Shown: positions 1 through 7,239, counted from the stretch's first letter. The stretch: 15,678 nucleotides of DNA from JBJXHB01 sp046160725 (GCA_046160725.1 JBJXHB010000194.1:1-15678); one strand, 5' to 3'. Numbers and translations are program-made. Notes: generated from the sequence alone by a model not told the origin.

Positions 1-29
1 CAGTACTCTATCCACTGAGCTACGGGCGC
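1..29 (-). tRNA. tRNA-Arg, 5' part only
   Basis: Read on the minus strand, positions 29 to 1 begin GCGCCCG (7-nt acceptor strand), then TA, then GCTCAGTGGATAGAGT, which has the D-stem/D-loop pattern of a bacterial tRNA, and reach the start of the anticodon stem at the window edge. The anticodon is outside the window. Arginine is inferred from the resemblance of the GCGCCCGTAGCTCAG and GGATAGAGTAC segments to remembered proteobacterial tRNA-Arg sequences. A TACACT hexamer on the minus strand at 44-49 is a weak -10 candidate. I see no -35 at normal spacing. The tRNA is divergent from the gene starting at 56. Confidence 0.85.
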
Positions 30-55
30 GCGGAAGGGGTCGCAGTGTACCTGCC

Positions 56-484
56 ATGCCCTACGATGGCGCGATGTTCAAGGGCGATCTGGCCAGCGGG
101 CCGCGCGGGGCGGTGCGGGGCATGGACTCCATCACCCAGGCCGATGCGGCCGAGGATGCGGGGGCCATCGTCGTCTGCGGCTCGCACGGCGGCCGGTCCT
201 CAGGCGAGTTCGCGCTGGCGGTGCCGCTGGCCCTGGTGGTGTTCAACGACGCCGGCATCGGCCGCGACGATGCCGGCATTGCCGCACTGGCGATGCTCGA
301 TGCGCAGGGGCGTGCCGCGGCCACGGTGTCGCACGACAGCGCCCGCATCGGCGATGCGCAGGATGCCTGGGCACAGGGCCGGCTGTCGCGGGTCAATGCG
401 GCGGCGTGGGCGCTCGGCCTGCGCGAGGGCGCTGCGCTGGCCGGTGCGCTGCTGCGGCTGGTCGGCGCTGTGCCGTCTGATTGA
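56..484 (+). CDS. conserved hypothetical protein
   Basis: This encodes a soluble protein of 142 residues with no signal peptide or membrane segment. It has a glycine-rich stretch, GSHGGRSSGEFA (about residues 42-53), and a segment VVFNDAGIGRDDAGIAALAML (about 60-81). Between about 90 and 115 comes a run containing TVSHDSARIGDA. I recall similar proteobacterial proteins of this length with the GSHGG, FNDAG and SHxSARIGD signatures, but know no assigned function. The start is uncertain. ATG at 56 gives the longest form, ATG at 74 is the next candidate, and ATG at 122 would leave the protein starting just before the conserved DSI segment. None has a clear ribosome binding site. The gene lies only 26 bp from the divergent tRNA, so the two promoter regions must overlap. 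Coding frame is well supported; function is unknown. Confidence 0.75.
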   Translation: MPYDGAMFKGDLASGPRGAVRGMDSITQADAAEDAGAIVVCGSHGGRSSGEFALAVPLALVVFNDAGIGRDDAGIAALAMLDAQGRAAATVSHDSARIGDAQDAWAQGRLSRVNAAAWALGLREGAALAGALLRLVGAVPSD

Positions 485-631
485 TACGGCGGTTTCTTTC
501 CGTTCTGCTTCCTGACCGCTGGATGGGGGCATGCTGGGCGCGATCCGGTTGATCCGTGGGTTGGGGCGCTTTGCCCATGACGCACAATCCCCGGTTTCGG
601 CAGCTGTCTTGCCGTTGGAATGGAGCAGTCA

Positions 632-1159
632 ATGGAGTTGCGTCGCGTCGAGATCTTCTCGGGCAAGTCGTTCAAGGTGCCGTCCTACATCGTCCGCCTG
701 GACACCAGCACCACCCATGGTTGGCAGTTGCGCTACGGCACCTGGGTCCTGTACTCGGACGGCCCGGCCGCCAACGGCGCCGCCGAGGCGCTGAAGGCGG
801 CCAAGGCCGAGTTGGCCACCCGCATCGCCGAGATGCCCGCGCCCAGCGGCCTGCGCACCGGCACGCGCAGCGGCAAGGGCAACGATATGCCGCTGGGCAT
901 CTCCGGTCCCATCCAGCGCAGCCGCGGCGAGGGCGGGTCGGTGCAGTACTACCTGCAGGTGTCCTACCCCGTTGCCGGCGCCAAGGCGGTCAACCGCAGC
1001 GTCTACGTCGCCACCGAGAACACGCTGACCAAGAAGAAGTACCGCGAGGCCCTGGCCAAGGCGGTGGCCATGCGCAAGGCCGGCGTGCAGGCTTTCGAGC
1101 TGGCGACCACGGAGGCCCTGCGCAAGCGTGCCGTCAAGGCGGGGCTGAGCGCTGGCTGA
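632..1159 (+). CDS. hypothetical protein with two AP2-like modules
   Basis: This encodes a basic protein of 175 residues. ATG 632 is chosen because GGAG at 622-625 sits six bases upstream; ATG 620 would add four residues and lacks such a site. Two parts can be seen. An N-terminal module (about residues 8-65) has SYIVRLDTSTTHGWQLRYG and then an Ala/Lys-rich helix. A second module (about 85-155) has LGISGPIQRSRG, YYLQVSYPV, VYVATENT and then an A/K/R-rich helix around KYREALAKAVAMRKA. Short beta strands with aromatic and basic residues followed by an amphipathic helix resemble the AP2-like DNA-binding fold found in some phage and integrase proteins. That is inference from pattern only. There are no membrane segments. 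It is followed closely by the methyltransferase gene on the same strand and could share its transcript. Confidence 0.75.
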   Translation: MELRRVEIFSGKSFKVPSYIVRLDTSTTHGWQLRYGTWVLYSDGPAANGAAEALKAAKAELATRIAEMPAPSGLRTGTRSGKGNDMPLGISGPIQRSRGEGGSVQYYLQVSYPVAGAKAVNRSVYVATENTLTKKKYREALAKAVAMRKAGVQAFELATTEALRKRAVKAGLSAG

Positions 1160-1253
1160 GGCCACGCCCGGCGCCGCTGGCGGCCCGCCGCGCCGGCATG
1201 TCTCGCCGGCCGGGCATGCGGCGCCGGCAGCGCTGGCCGATGCCGACGACACC

Positions 1254-2333
1254 TTGGGTGCCGACGCCGCCTATCGGCTGCTGGAGCAAGGCACCGGCCT
1301 GGTCTGGCGCGGCGACTTCCACAACGCCCGGCAGCTGCTGCAGGCCCTGGGCCGGCGCTTCGAGCGTCGCCACGCGCGCCCCGGGCATGCCCCGCGTGCC
1401 GGCAGTACGCCGGCCCAGGTCTTCGAGCACCAGCGGCGGATGCAGGCGTCGCGTGTGGCGCTGCTGTGCCGCCTGCTGGTGCCGGTGGAGCCCGGCTGGC
1501 GCATCGCACTGAAGCGCGCGCCGGACCTGGCCGCGGCCTGCGCCGCCGCGCTCGGCCCGCTTGACACGCCGGCGCTGCTGCCGCTGCGCGAGCTGCAGGG
1601 CCTGAGCGGCGCCTGGCAATGGCAGCTGCGCGGCGTGCCGGTGCCGGCTCTGGCCACGCTGCTGGGCGGCGATGCCCGGGTGCATCCGCACCACGGCGTG
1701 TTTGCGCCGGTGCGCAGCGAATATGTGGACCTGGTCGCCCGCGCGCCGCTGCCGCCTGCTGCGGCCGTGGCGGGCGCGCTGGACATCGGCACCGGCACCG
1801 GCGTGCTGGCCGCGGTGCTGGCCGCCCGCGGCGTGGCCGACGTCACCGCCACCGACCGCGACCCCCGAGCGCTGGCCTGCGCACGCGACAACCTGGCCCG
1901 CCTGCTGCCGCAGCAGGTGGTCACGGTGCGGCAGGCCGACCTGTTCAACTTCAGCGATGCCAGCGCCGCGCCGGCACGGCCATACGGGCTGGTGGTCTGC
2001 AACCCGCCCTGGGTGCCGGCACCGGCCGAGGTCGGCCTGGACGCCGCCGTCTACGACCCGGACAGCGCCATGCTGCGGGGTTACCTGGCGGGCCTGGCGG
2101 CCCACCTGGCGCCGGGCGGCGAGGGCTGGCTGATCCTGTCCGACCTGGCCGAGCACCTGGGCCTGCGCAGCAGGGCCGAGCTGCGCGGCTGGATACAGGC
2201 GGCCGGTCTGGCCATCCTGGACCGGCTGGACATCCGCCCCACGCACCGCCGCACGCTGGACACCGCCGACCCGCTGCACCGGGCGCGGTCGGCCGAGGTG
2301 ACATCGCTGTGGCGCCTGGGGCGCGCCGGCTGA
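1254..2333 (+). CDS. class I SAM-dependent methyltransferase (PrmC/HemK-like)
   Basis: This encodes a cytoplasmic methyltransferase of about 359 residues. Its C-terminal Rossmann domain has the SAM-binding motif I DIGTGTG at residues 177-183, an acidic residue in ATDRD after strand 2, and the catalytic motif IV NPPW at 250-253. NPPY/NPPW enzymes methylate planar amide or amino nitrogens, such as glutamine N5 in PrmC/PrmB or bases in RsmC/RlmG; the substrate here cannot be told. Residues 1-170 form an N-terminal domain (LLEQGTGLVWRGDFHNARQ near the start) that I recall in Burkholderiales homologues. No ATG lies in frame near the beginning. TTG at 1254 is the first good start, but the frame is open back to 1149 and CTG 1152 is possible, which would overlap the upstream gene. 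Frame and family are secure; start and substrate are not. Confidence 0.85.
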   Translation: MGADAAYRLLEQGTGLVWRGDFHNARQLLQALGRRFERRHARPGHAPRAGSTPAQVFEHQRRMQASRVALLCRLLVPVEPGWRIALKRAPDLAAACAAALGPLDTPALLPLRELQGLSGAWQWQLRGVPVPALATLLGGDARVHPHHGVFAPVRSEYVDLVARAPLPPAAAVAGALDIGTGTGVLAAVLAARGVADVTATDRDPRALACARDNLARLLPQQVVTVRQADLFNFSDASAAPARPYGLVVCNPPWVPAPAEVGLDAAVYDPDSAMLRGYLAGLAAHLAPGGEGWLILSDLAEHLGLRSRAELRGWIQAAGLAILDRLDIRPTHRRTLDTADPLHRARSAEVTSLWRLGRAG

Positions 2334-2377
2334 CCGCGAGAGGGGCAGGCCCGTGATGGCCTCCCGGACAGGTCACG

Positions 2378-2392
2378 CAGAAAGATTTTCTG
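2378..2392. promoter_or_regulatory. inverted repeat upstream of the sigma-factor cassette
   Basis: CAGAAA-GAT-TTTCTG is a perfect 6+3+6 inverted repeat, in the 132-bp gap between the methyltransferase and the DUF6249-like gene. It lies 73 bp before that gene's ATG and is one of the few AT-rich spots in a very GC-rich region. It could be an operator, or a short transcript hairpin for the upstream gene; it lacks the T-run of an intrinsic terminator. Its function is inferred only from position. Confidence 0.35.
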
Positions 2393-2465
2393 GGCGGCTC
2401 ATCCGGGATCCGGCTTGCGCGCATCCAACACCCTGTCTCCCACTTCCACGACAAGGACGAGCCCG

Positions 2466-2855
2466 ATGGACGCCACCCTGATCCAGAAAGGCGTGATGCC
2501 GATGGTCATCGCCGTCACCGGCATCCTGGCACCGGTGCTGCTGGTGGCGCTGGTGCTGTGGTTCAAGCAGAACCGCACCGACCGGCTCTATGACCTGGTG
2601 CGCGACTTCGCGCAGAAGGGCCTGCCGGTACCGCGCGAGCTGCTGGAGCCGCCGGAGCCGCGCCCCGGCTCCGGGCGCCTGGTCACCGCGATGACGCTGC
2701 TGGGCGCCGGCGCCGGCCTGTCGGTGATGTTCTGGTTCATGAACTCGAATGAGCTGGTCGGCATCGGCGCGCTGCCGGGCTTCATCGGCCTGGGCCAGTT
2801 GCTGGCGCTGTGGATCGAGTCGCGCCGGCCTGCCCCGGCCCCGACCCGCGAGTGA
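2466..2855 (+). CDS. DUF6249-like small membrane protein
   Basis: This encodes a membrane protein of 129 residues. ATG 2466 is chosen for the AAGGA at 2453-2457, eight bases upstream. Hydrophobic segments lie at about residues 10-33, 70-92 and 98-117. Between the first and second is a basic, amphipathic stretch with LYDLVRDFAQKGLPVPRELL (41-60), the 'KG..(V/I)P' pattern I associate with DUF6249. Such proteins are, as I recall, often encoded just before an ECF sigma factor. Its stop overlaps the GTG of the sigma gene in a GTGA (2852-2855), implying translational coupling. It may take part in controlling the sigma factor, for instance as a membrane partner or sensor, but this is inferred from gene order. 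The family assignment is from memory and moderately sure. Confidence 0.85.
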   Translation: MDATLIQKGVMPMVIAVTGILAPVLLVALVLWFKQNRTDRLYDLVRDFAQKGLPVPRELLEPPEPRPGSGRLVTAMTLLGAGAGLSVMFWFMNSNELVGIGALPGFIGLGQLLALWIESRRPAPAPTRE

Positions 2856-3496
2856 GCGCCCGGGGCGACGCCATGGCCGCCGCCGCGGTGGCGCCGCCCG
2901 CGTCGCCAGCCCAGTCGATGGACGAGCGCGCGGCGCTGCAGGCTGCTCGCCGCGGCGATGCCACGGCCTTCGGGCGGCTGGTGCGGCAGCACCAGGGCCG
3001 GGTGCGGCGCCAGCTGCGCCGCCTCTGCGCCGGCGATGCCGCCCTGGCCGACGACCTGGCGCAGGACACCTTCGTCCAGGCCTGGCAGGGGCTGGCGGCC
3101 TTCCGTGGCGACGCGCAGTTGTCGACCTGGCTGCACCGGCTGGCCTACAGCCGCTACCTGATGCACCGGCGCGCGGCGGCGGCGCGCCTGCCGCCGGCGC
3201 CCATGGCCGCCGCCGAGGCCACAGGCGATGCCGTGGCCGATGGCACCGGCGCAGCGCATCGGGTGCACGGCGACGCGTCCGACCCGGCGCTGCGCATCGA
3301 CATGCGGCAGGCGCTGATGGTGCTGACGGCCGACGAGCATGATGCGCTGGTGCACTGCGTGGCGCTGGAGCTGACGCTGGACGAGGCCGCCGAGGTGCTG
3401 GCCGTGCCGCTGGGCACGCTGAAGAGCCGCCTGGCCCGGGCCCGCGCACGGCTGCGCGAGCTGCTGGCCGACTGGAAACCCAAGGAGCGGACATGA
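2852..3496 (+). CDS. ECF-type RNA polymerase sigma factor
   Basis: This encodes a sigma-70-family extracytoplasmic-function sigma factor of 214 residues. It directs RNA polymerase to a dedicated promoter set. Region 2 spans about residues 30-107 and includes DLAQDTFVQAW (core binding) and STWLHRLAYSRYLMHRR (-10 recognition). A Pro/Ala-rich linker follows, and region 4 (about 152-208) contains LTLDEAAEVLAVPLGTLKSRLARARARLREL, the helix-turn-helix that reads the -35. Length and two-domain structure are typical of ECF factors. GTG 2852 is preferred because it overlaps the upstream stop; ATG 2873, preceded by GGGG, is a fair alternative, and ATG 2918 begins right at the conserved core. The stop overlaps the next gene in an ATGA. 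The regulon and signal cannot be inferred. Confidence 0.92.
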   Translation: MSARGDAMAAAAVAPPASPAQSMDERAALQAARRGDATAFGRLVRQHQGRVRRQLRRLCAGDAALADDLAQDTFVQAWQGLAAFRGDAQLSTWLHRLAYSRYLMHRRAAAARLPPAPMAAAEATGDAVADGTGAAHRVHGDASDPALRIDMRQALMVLTADEHDALVHCVALELTLDEAAEVLAVPLGTLKSRLARARARLRELLADWKPKERT

Positions 3497-3870
3497 ACCT
3501 CGCCCCGAATGACGACGACCTGGACCGCGCCTTGGCGGCGCACTGGGCGTCTGCCGATGCCGCGGATGACGGCGCGGGTTTTGCCGGCGCCGTGCTGGCC
3601 CGCGTCGCGACGGCCGCACCGGCCGCTGGCCGGGCCACGGCGCGCAACGGCCTGGATGCCCGGCAGGCGCTGCAGCAGCTGCAGCTGCGGCGCGAGCGGC
3701 AGCGCGATGGCCGGTGGGCCGAGCGGCTGGGCCTGGTCGCCGGTCTGGGTGCGGCCCTCTGGATGTCAGGTGCGTCGGTGTCCGCCATCGACCCGGTGCA
3801 GCTGGGCGGCGGCCTGGCGGCGTTGTCGGTGACGCTTGCGGCGGCGCTGCTGTCAGCGGCCCGGCGTTGA
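3493..3870 (+). CDS. probable anti-sigma factor, small two-helix membrane protein
   Basis: This encodes a protein of 125 residues. The first ~75 are an acidic-then-basic cytoplasmic part (NDDDLDRALAAHW near the start; QQLQLRRERQRDGRW at 61-75). Two hydrophobic segments follow at about 80-97 and 103-122. The ATG overlaps the sigma stop (ATGA 3493-3496) and has AGGAG at 3483-3487. A small membrane protein coupled immediately downstream of an ECF sigma gene is the usual position of an anti-sigma factor. However, it has no zinc-binding HxxxCxxC motif and no periplasmic domain beyond a short loop, so assignment rests on context. Its 3' end overlaps the convergent gene by 18 bp. Confidence 0.8.
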   Translation: MNLAPNDDDLDRALAAHWASADAADDGAGFAGAVLARVATAAPAAGRATARNGLDARQALQQLQLRRERQRDGRWAERLGLVAGLGAALWMSGASVSAIDPVQLGGGLAALSVTLAAALLSAARR

Positions 3871-4884
3871 GGCGGCGTCCTCTTCAGGTTCGACGGAGGC
3901 CGGCTCGGACGCTGCATCGGTGTCGATGACGTCCGCCTGCACCGGCGGGCGCCGTCCGCCCTGCTCCAGGATGATCGACGGGCCGGGCGTCCGGCCATTG
4001 GGCACGTGCAGGTGCAGGCGCTGCCCGCCGCGCTCGACGACGAAGTCCCAGCGGGTCGGCCCACCGCTGAAGCGGGCCTCAAGGCCGCCGGCCTTGGCCC
4101 ATTCCTCGTAGAAGCGGCGCAGCTCGGCAAAGCTCAGCTCGGTGGGGGTGACAAAGGCGATCACCAGGCGGGCCGGCGCACCCGGGCGCTGCAACGTCAG
4201 AACGCGGCGGCATTCGGCCTTGGGATGCAGCGGCAGCCCGCCGAAATCCTGCGTCGGCCCGGGCGGTATGCAGCGCTCCATGCGCACGTCGGCATCGGCC
4301 AGGGCGCGGCCGTCCAGGCGCAGCCAGCCGCCGGTCTGGCGGTGCGTCAGGTTCACCTCGTAGACGCCGTTGATCTTCTCCACGCGCAGTTGCGGGTGCC
4401 GGGCGACGAAGCCCTCCAGGTAGGGCGGCGTGACGCCGGGCATATGGTCCCAGGGGTCGGTGCCGTCCACCGCATAGGCGATGCCCACGCCGGCCCAGGC
4501 CAGGCCCATGCCCATGAACGCGAACAGGCCCAGGTTGCAGCCGACCTCGCGCGCCATGGCCCAGGGGGGGCTGGTGAATTCCGGCATCCGCTTGAGCAGT
4601 CTTGGTGCCAGGCCGGCCAGGGGCGTGATGACCAGCGGTGGCAATACCAGGAACAGCCAGCTCTCCTGCAGCAGCTGGCCCATGCGTCGGGCCAGGGTTA
4701 GCGGGTCCGGCAGGGCCTCGGTCGTCAGCCACTGCAGGCCGGCCAGCAGCGTGGCCAATGCCAGCCACAGCATCAGCGCCCGCAGCGCCAGGCGGCGGGT
4801 CGACGGCGCGAAGAAGGGCGCGTCGGCCTGCTGCCCCGGCGCCAGCGGTGCATCGGTGTCCGGCGGGTGGCGGGCGTCAACCAT
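3853..4884 (-). CDS. membrane protein of unknown function with three transmembrane segments
   Basis: I do not recognise this gene. From the ATG at 4884 it encodes 343 residues. Hydrophobic segments lie at about 33-55, 75-97 and 117-139. They are followed by a soluble region (140-343) with mixed alpha/beta character, for example YEVNLTHRQTGGWLRLDG, two cysteines (205 and 225) that could pair, and a final Pro/Glu/Asp-rich tail from about 311. The open frame extends upstream to 4977, but the N-terminal stretch there is not protein-like and ATG 4884 fits the onset of normal composition. No clear ribosome binding site is visible for it. The soluble domain may be periplasmic, and its strands hint at a small binding domain, but no motif supports a function. 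It is convergent with the anti-sigma gene and divergent from the secreted pair at 5105. Confidence 0.75.
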   Translation of the reverse strand: MVDARHPPDTDAPLAPGQQADAPFFAPSTRRLALRALMLWLALATLLAGLQWLTTEALPDPLTLARRMGQLLQESWLFLVLPPLVITPLAGLAPRLLKRMPEFTSPPWAMAREVGCNLGLFAFMGMGLAWAGVGIAYAVDGTDPWDHMPGVTPPYLEGFVARHPQLRVEKINGVYEVNLTHRQTGGWLRLDGRALADADVRMERCIPPGPTQDFGGLPLHPKAECRRVLTLQRPGAPARLVIAFVTPTELSFAELRRFYEEWAKAGGLEARFSGGPTRWDFVVERGGQRLHLHVPNGRTPGPSIILEQGGRRPPVQADVIDTDAASEPASVEPEEDAASTPGR

Positions 4885-4927
4885 GGCCAATGGTGCCACT
4901 GCGTCAGAGCGAAACCAACCTGGCGCG

Positions 4928-4939
4928 ATGGCATGCCAT
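4928..4939. promoter_or_regulatory. 12-bp palindrome in a divergent intergenic region
   Basis: ATGGCATGCCAT is a perfect palindrome in the 220-bp space between the divergent genes starting at 4884 (minus) and 5105 (plus). It could be a repressor or activator site serving one or both genes. The rest of this region is GC-rich and shows no clear -10/-35 pair. A 12-bp palindrome is not rare by chance in a 15-kb window, so support is weak. Confidence 0.25.
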
Positions 4940-5104
4940 GCCAGGTGACCCGCGCTGTGCTGCGGTGACGCGGCCACCGTGGCCCGGCACCGCCGACGGT
5001 CGGTTCGTCGCGCGGCCGCCGCGGCGCGCGGGCAGGCGGCCTATCGTCTCCATCGCGTCCACCGGCCGGGTGGCGCCCAGCCTGCACCGATCCGAGGAGA
5101 CCGC

Positions 5105-5863
5105 ATGCCCCCGAATCCCCACCCATGGCACCCGCGCACCGTCGCGGGCCTGGCGCTGGCGGCCGCCACGGCCCTGGCGGCGGCTGCGCCCGACCCGGCC
5201 GGCCGCTGGGACGGCGTCGCGCAGGTGCCCGGCGCACCACAGCGCCTGGTGGTCGACCTGGCCCGCGGGCCGGGCGGCGCCTGGATCGGCTCGGTGACGC
5301 TGCCAGGCCGCGGCGTCAAGGGCGCGCCATTGGTCGACCTGGTGGTGGACGCCGGTGGCGTGCGGGCCGGGCTGTCGGCGGCGTTCCCGTTCCCGATCGA
5401 GCCGGCGCCGCGCCTGAGCCTGCAGCCGGCCGCGGACGGCACCCTGGCCGGCCGCTTCGAGGTGGGTGGGCATGTCGCCGCGCTGTCGCTGGCCCGCAGC
5501 GGTCCGCCGCAGGTCGACCGGCCGGTGCCCGGCACCGGCGTGCTGCCCGAACTGCAAGGCCAGTGGCGGGGCCGCTACGAGCTGGGCGGCGTGCCGCGCG
5601 ACGTGACGCTGCAGCTGGCCAACGGCGGTGATGGCCTGGCGCGGGGCCGGCTGCGCATCGTCGGTCGCCGCACCAGCGAGCTGGCGGTGGACCATGTGAC
5701 CCAGGGCCGCGAGTACATCGTGCTGCTGGCGCAGGCGGTGGGCTTCCGCATCGAGGGCCGGTTCGACGCCGCCGCCGGGCGCATTGACGGCGGCATCGTG
5801 CAGGGGCCTTTCGAGGCGCCGCTGGTGCTGCTGCGCGAGGGCACCACCGGGGATCGGCCATGA
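5105..5863 (+). CDS. secreted beta-rich protein with an internal duplication
   Basis: This encodes 252 residues. ATG 5105 has a strong GAGGAG at 5094-5099. Residues 1-28 are a signal peptide (PRTVAGLALAAATALAAAA). The mature part has two related beta-rich halves. The first, about 32-131, starts GRWDGVAQVPG and contains LVVDLARGPGGAWIGSV. The second, about 151-245, starts QGQWRGRYELGG and contains DVTLQLANGGDGLARGRLRI. Both follow the pattern 'G.W.G......G.P....L.L....GG...G.L...G'. I recall this pattern as the small beta domain next to the catalytic domain of some secreted serine hydrolases and beta-lactamase-like proteins. Here no catalytic SxxK or GxSxG domain is present, so it is a stand-alone pair of such domains, probably binding a ligand or partner in the periplasm. 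It overlaps the propeller gene downstream (ATGA), indicating a joint function. Confidence 0.82.
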   Translation: MPPNPHPWHPRTVAGLALAAATALAAAAPDPAGRWDGVAQVPGAPQRLVVDLARGPGGAWIGSVTLPGRGVKGAPLVDLVVDAGGVRAGLSAAFPFPIEPAPRLSLQPAADGTLAGRFEVGGHVAALSLARSGPPQVDRPVPGTGVLPELQGQWRGRYELGGVPRDVTLQLANGGDGLARGRLRIVGRRTSELAVDHVTQGREYIVLLAQAVGFRIEGRFDAAAGRIDGGIVQGPFEAPLVLLREGTTGDRP

Positions 5864-7233
5864 AGCGCCCGGTGCCTGCGCCGCTGCGCGGCCGTGACTG
5901 CGCCACCGTCCACCGCCTGCTGGCGGCCCTGTGCGGCCCGCCGGTCGTGGCCGCAGTCCTGCTGGCCGGCGGCGCCGCGCCCGTGTCGGCACAGCACATG
6001 TACCGTGGCGACGTGGCCCATTCCGGCAGCACCGGCGCCAACGCGCCGCGCCAGCTGCCGCAGGTCAAGTGGCGCTTCGCCACCGGCGACCGCATCGTCG
6101 CCTCGCCGGTCTGGCATGACGGGCTGGTCATCTTCGGCAGCGACGACGGGCAGGTCTATGCCGTCGATGCCGCCACCGGCACGCAGCGCTGGATGCAGCG
6201 CACCGGCGGCCCGGTGTCGTCCACCCCGTCGGTGGCCGGCGGCCGCGTGTTCGCGCTCAGCTACGACGGACGGCTGTACGCGCTGGACCTGGCCGACGGC
6301 CAGGTGCTGTGGACCTTTGCCACTGGCGGCGAGCGGCGCTTCGAGGCGCGCGGCCTGCACGGACAGCAGCCGAAGCACCAGACCTTTGCCGATGTCTTCG
6401 ACGTCTACCTGTCCAGCCCGGTGGTGGCCGACGGCGCCGTCTACTTCGGCAGCGGTGACGGGCACGTCTATGCGGTGGATGCGGCCAGCGGCCGCCTGCG
6501 CTGGAGGCACCGCACCGGCGACGTGGTCCATGCCTCGCCGGCGCTGGCCGACGGCGCCGTCTTCGTCGGCAGCTGGGACGGCGGGCTGTATGCCCTGGAC
6601 GCGGCCAGCGGCGCGTTGCGCTGGCGCTTCCAGGGCGGGCTGGACCCGCTGATCTTCAACCAGCAGGGCTTCCAGTCCTCGCCGGCGGTGGCAGGCGGCA
6701 TCGTCTATGTGGGCAGCCGCGATGCCCATGTCTATGCACTGGACGCCCGCAGCGGCGCCGAGCGCTGGCGCTTCTCCACCGGCATGAGCTGGGTCAACAG
6801 CTCGCCGGCCGTCGCCCACGGCCAGGTGGTGTTCGCGACCTCGGACTCGGCGCGCTGGCATGTGCTGGACGCCGCCAGCGGACAGCCGCTGCAGCAGCAT
6901 CCGACCGAGGCCTTCGTCTTCGGCTCGCCGACCGTGGCCGCCGAAACCGTGCTGATGCCGGTGCTCAACGGCAGCCTGCAGGCCCGCGACCGCGCCAGCG
7001 GCGCGTTGCTGTGGACCTGGCGCACCGACGCCGCGCGGGCCAATGCCGGCTGGGTGCTGACGCCGGACGGGCGCTTCAACGCACCGTGGCTCTACCCCGG
7101 CGGCTGGCATGACGCCACGGCTCATGGCGCGCACCGTCAGTTCAGCGTCGGCGCGTTGTTCGGCACGCCGCTGGTGGTAGATGGCGTGGTCTACATCGGC
7201 AGCGCCGACGGCTACCTGTACGCGCTGAAGTAA
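5860..7233 (+). CDS. secreted PQQ-like eight-repeat beta-propeller protein
   Basis: This encodes 457 residues with an N-terminal signal sequence (hydrophobic core about 24-40, likely cleavage after the ALA of PVSA at 44). The mature protein has eight repeats of the form 'SP.V..G.V..GS.DG.VYA.DA.SG...W', such as GSDDGQVYAVDAATG, GSGDGHVYAVDAASG and GSWDGGLYALDAASG. The last repeat ends at YLYALK, without its closing strand. The KWRFATG segment near residue 70 would supply it, so the ring probably closes in the usual way as an eight-bladed propeller. It lacks the adjacent Cys pair and catalytic Asp region of quinoprotein alcohol dehydrogenases and is too short for one. A scaffold or binding role, like that of BamB, is more likely than catalysis. 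It is translated from an ATGA overlap with the preceding secreted protein. Function is not known. Confidence 0.9.
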   Translation: MKRPVPAPLRGRDCATVHRLLAALCGPPVVAAVLLAGGAAPVSAQHMYRGDVAHSGSTGANAPRQLPQVKWRFATGDRIVASPVWHDGLVIFGSDDGQVYAVDAATGTQRWMQRTGGPVSSTPSVAGGRVFALSYDGRLYALDLADGQVLWTFATGGERRFEARGLHGQQPKHQTFADVFDVYLSSPVVADGAVYFGSGDGHVYAVDAASGRLRWRHRTGDVVHASPALADGAVFVGSWDGGLYALDAASGALRWRFQGGLDPLIFNQQGFQSSPAVAGGIVYVGSRDAHVYALDARSGAERWRFSTGMSWVNSSPAVAHGQVVFATSDSARWHVLDAASGQPLQQHPTEAFVFGSPTVAAETVLMPVLNGSLQARDRASGALLWTWRTDAARANAGWVLTPDGRFNAPWLYPGGWHDATAHGAHRQFSVGALFGTPLVVDGVVYIGSADGYLYALK

Positions 7234-7239
7234 CTGGCC

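Noticed and set aside
1..120. An integration site at the tRNA
   Set aside because: No integrase gene and no repeat of the tRNA end appear in the window, and only the 5' half is present, whereas integration usually uses the 3' end.
1134..2279. A 381-codon minus-strand open frame opposite the methyltransferase
   Set aside because: Gln/Arg/Gly-rich composition and no motif; the plus strand has SAM motif I and NPPW.
2373..4130. A 585-codon open frame on the minus strand across the sigma cassette
   Set aside because: It is Arg/Pro/Ser-rich low-complexity sequence lying antisense to three convincing genes, a typical high-GC shadow frame.
5860..7233. A PQQ-dependent alcohol dehydrogenase
   Set aside because: Too short, with no vicinal Cys pair or catalytic Asp segment; only the propeller repeats match.
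5980..7233. A DNA-level tandem repeat
   Set aside because: The similarity lies in the protein repeats of the propeller blades; the DNA repeats are diverged and have no separate meaning.
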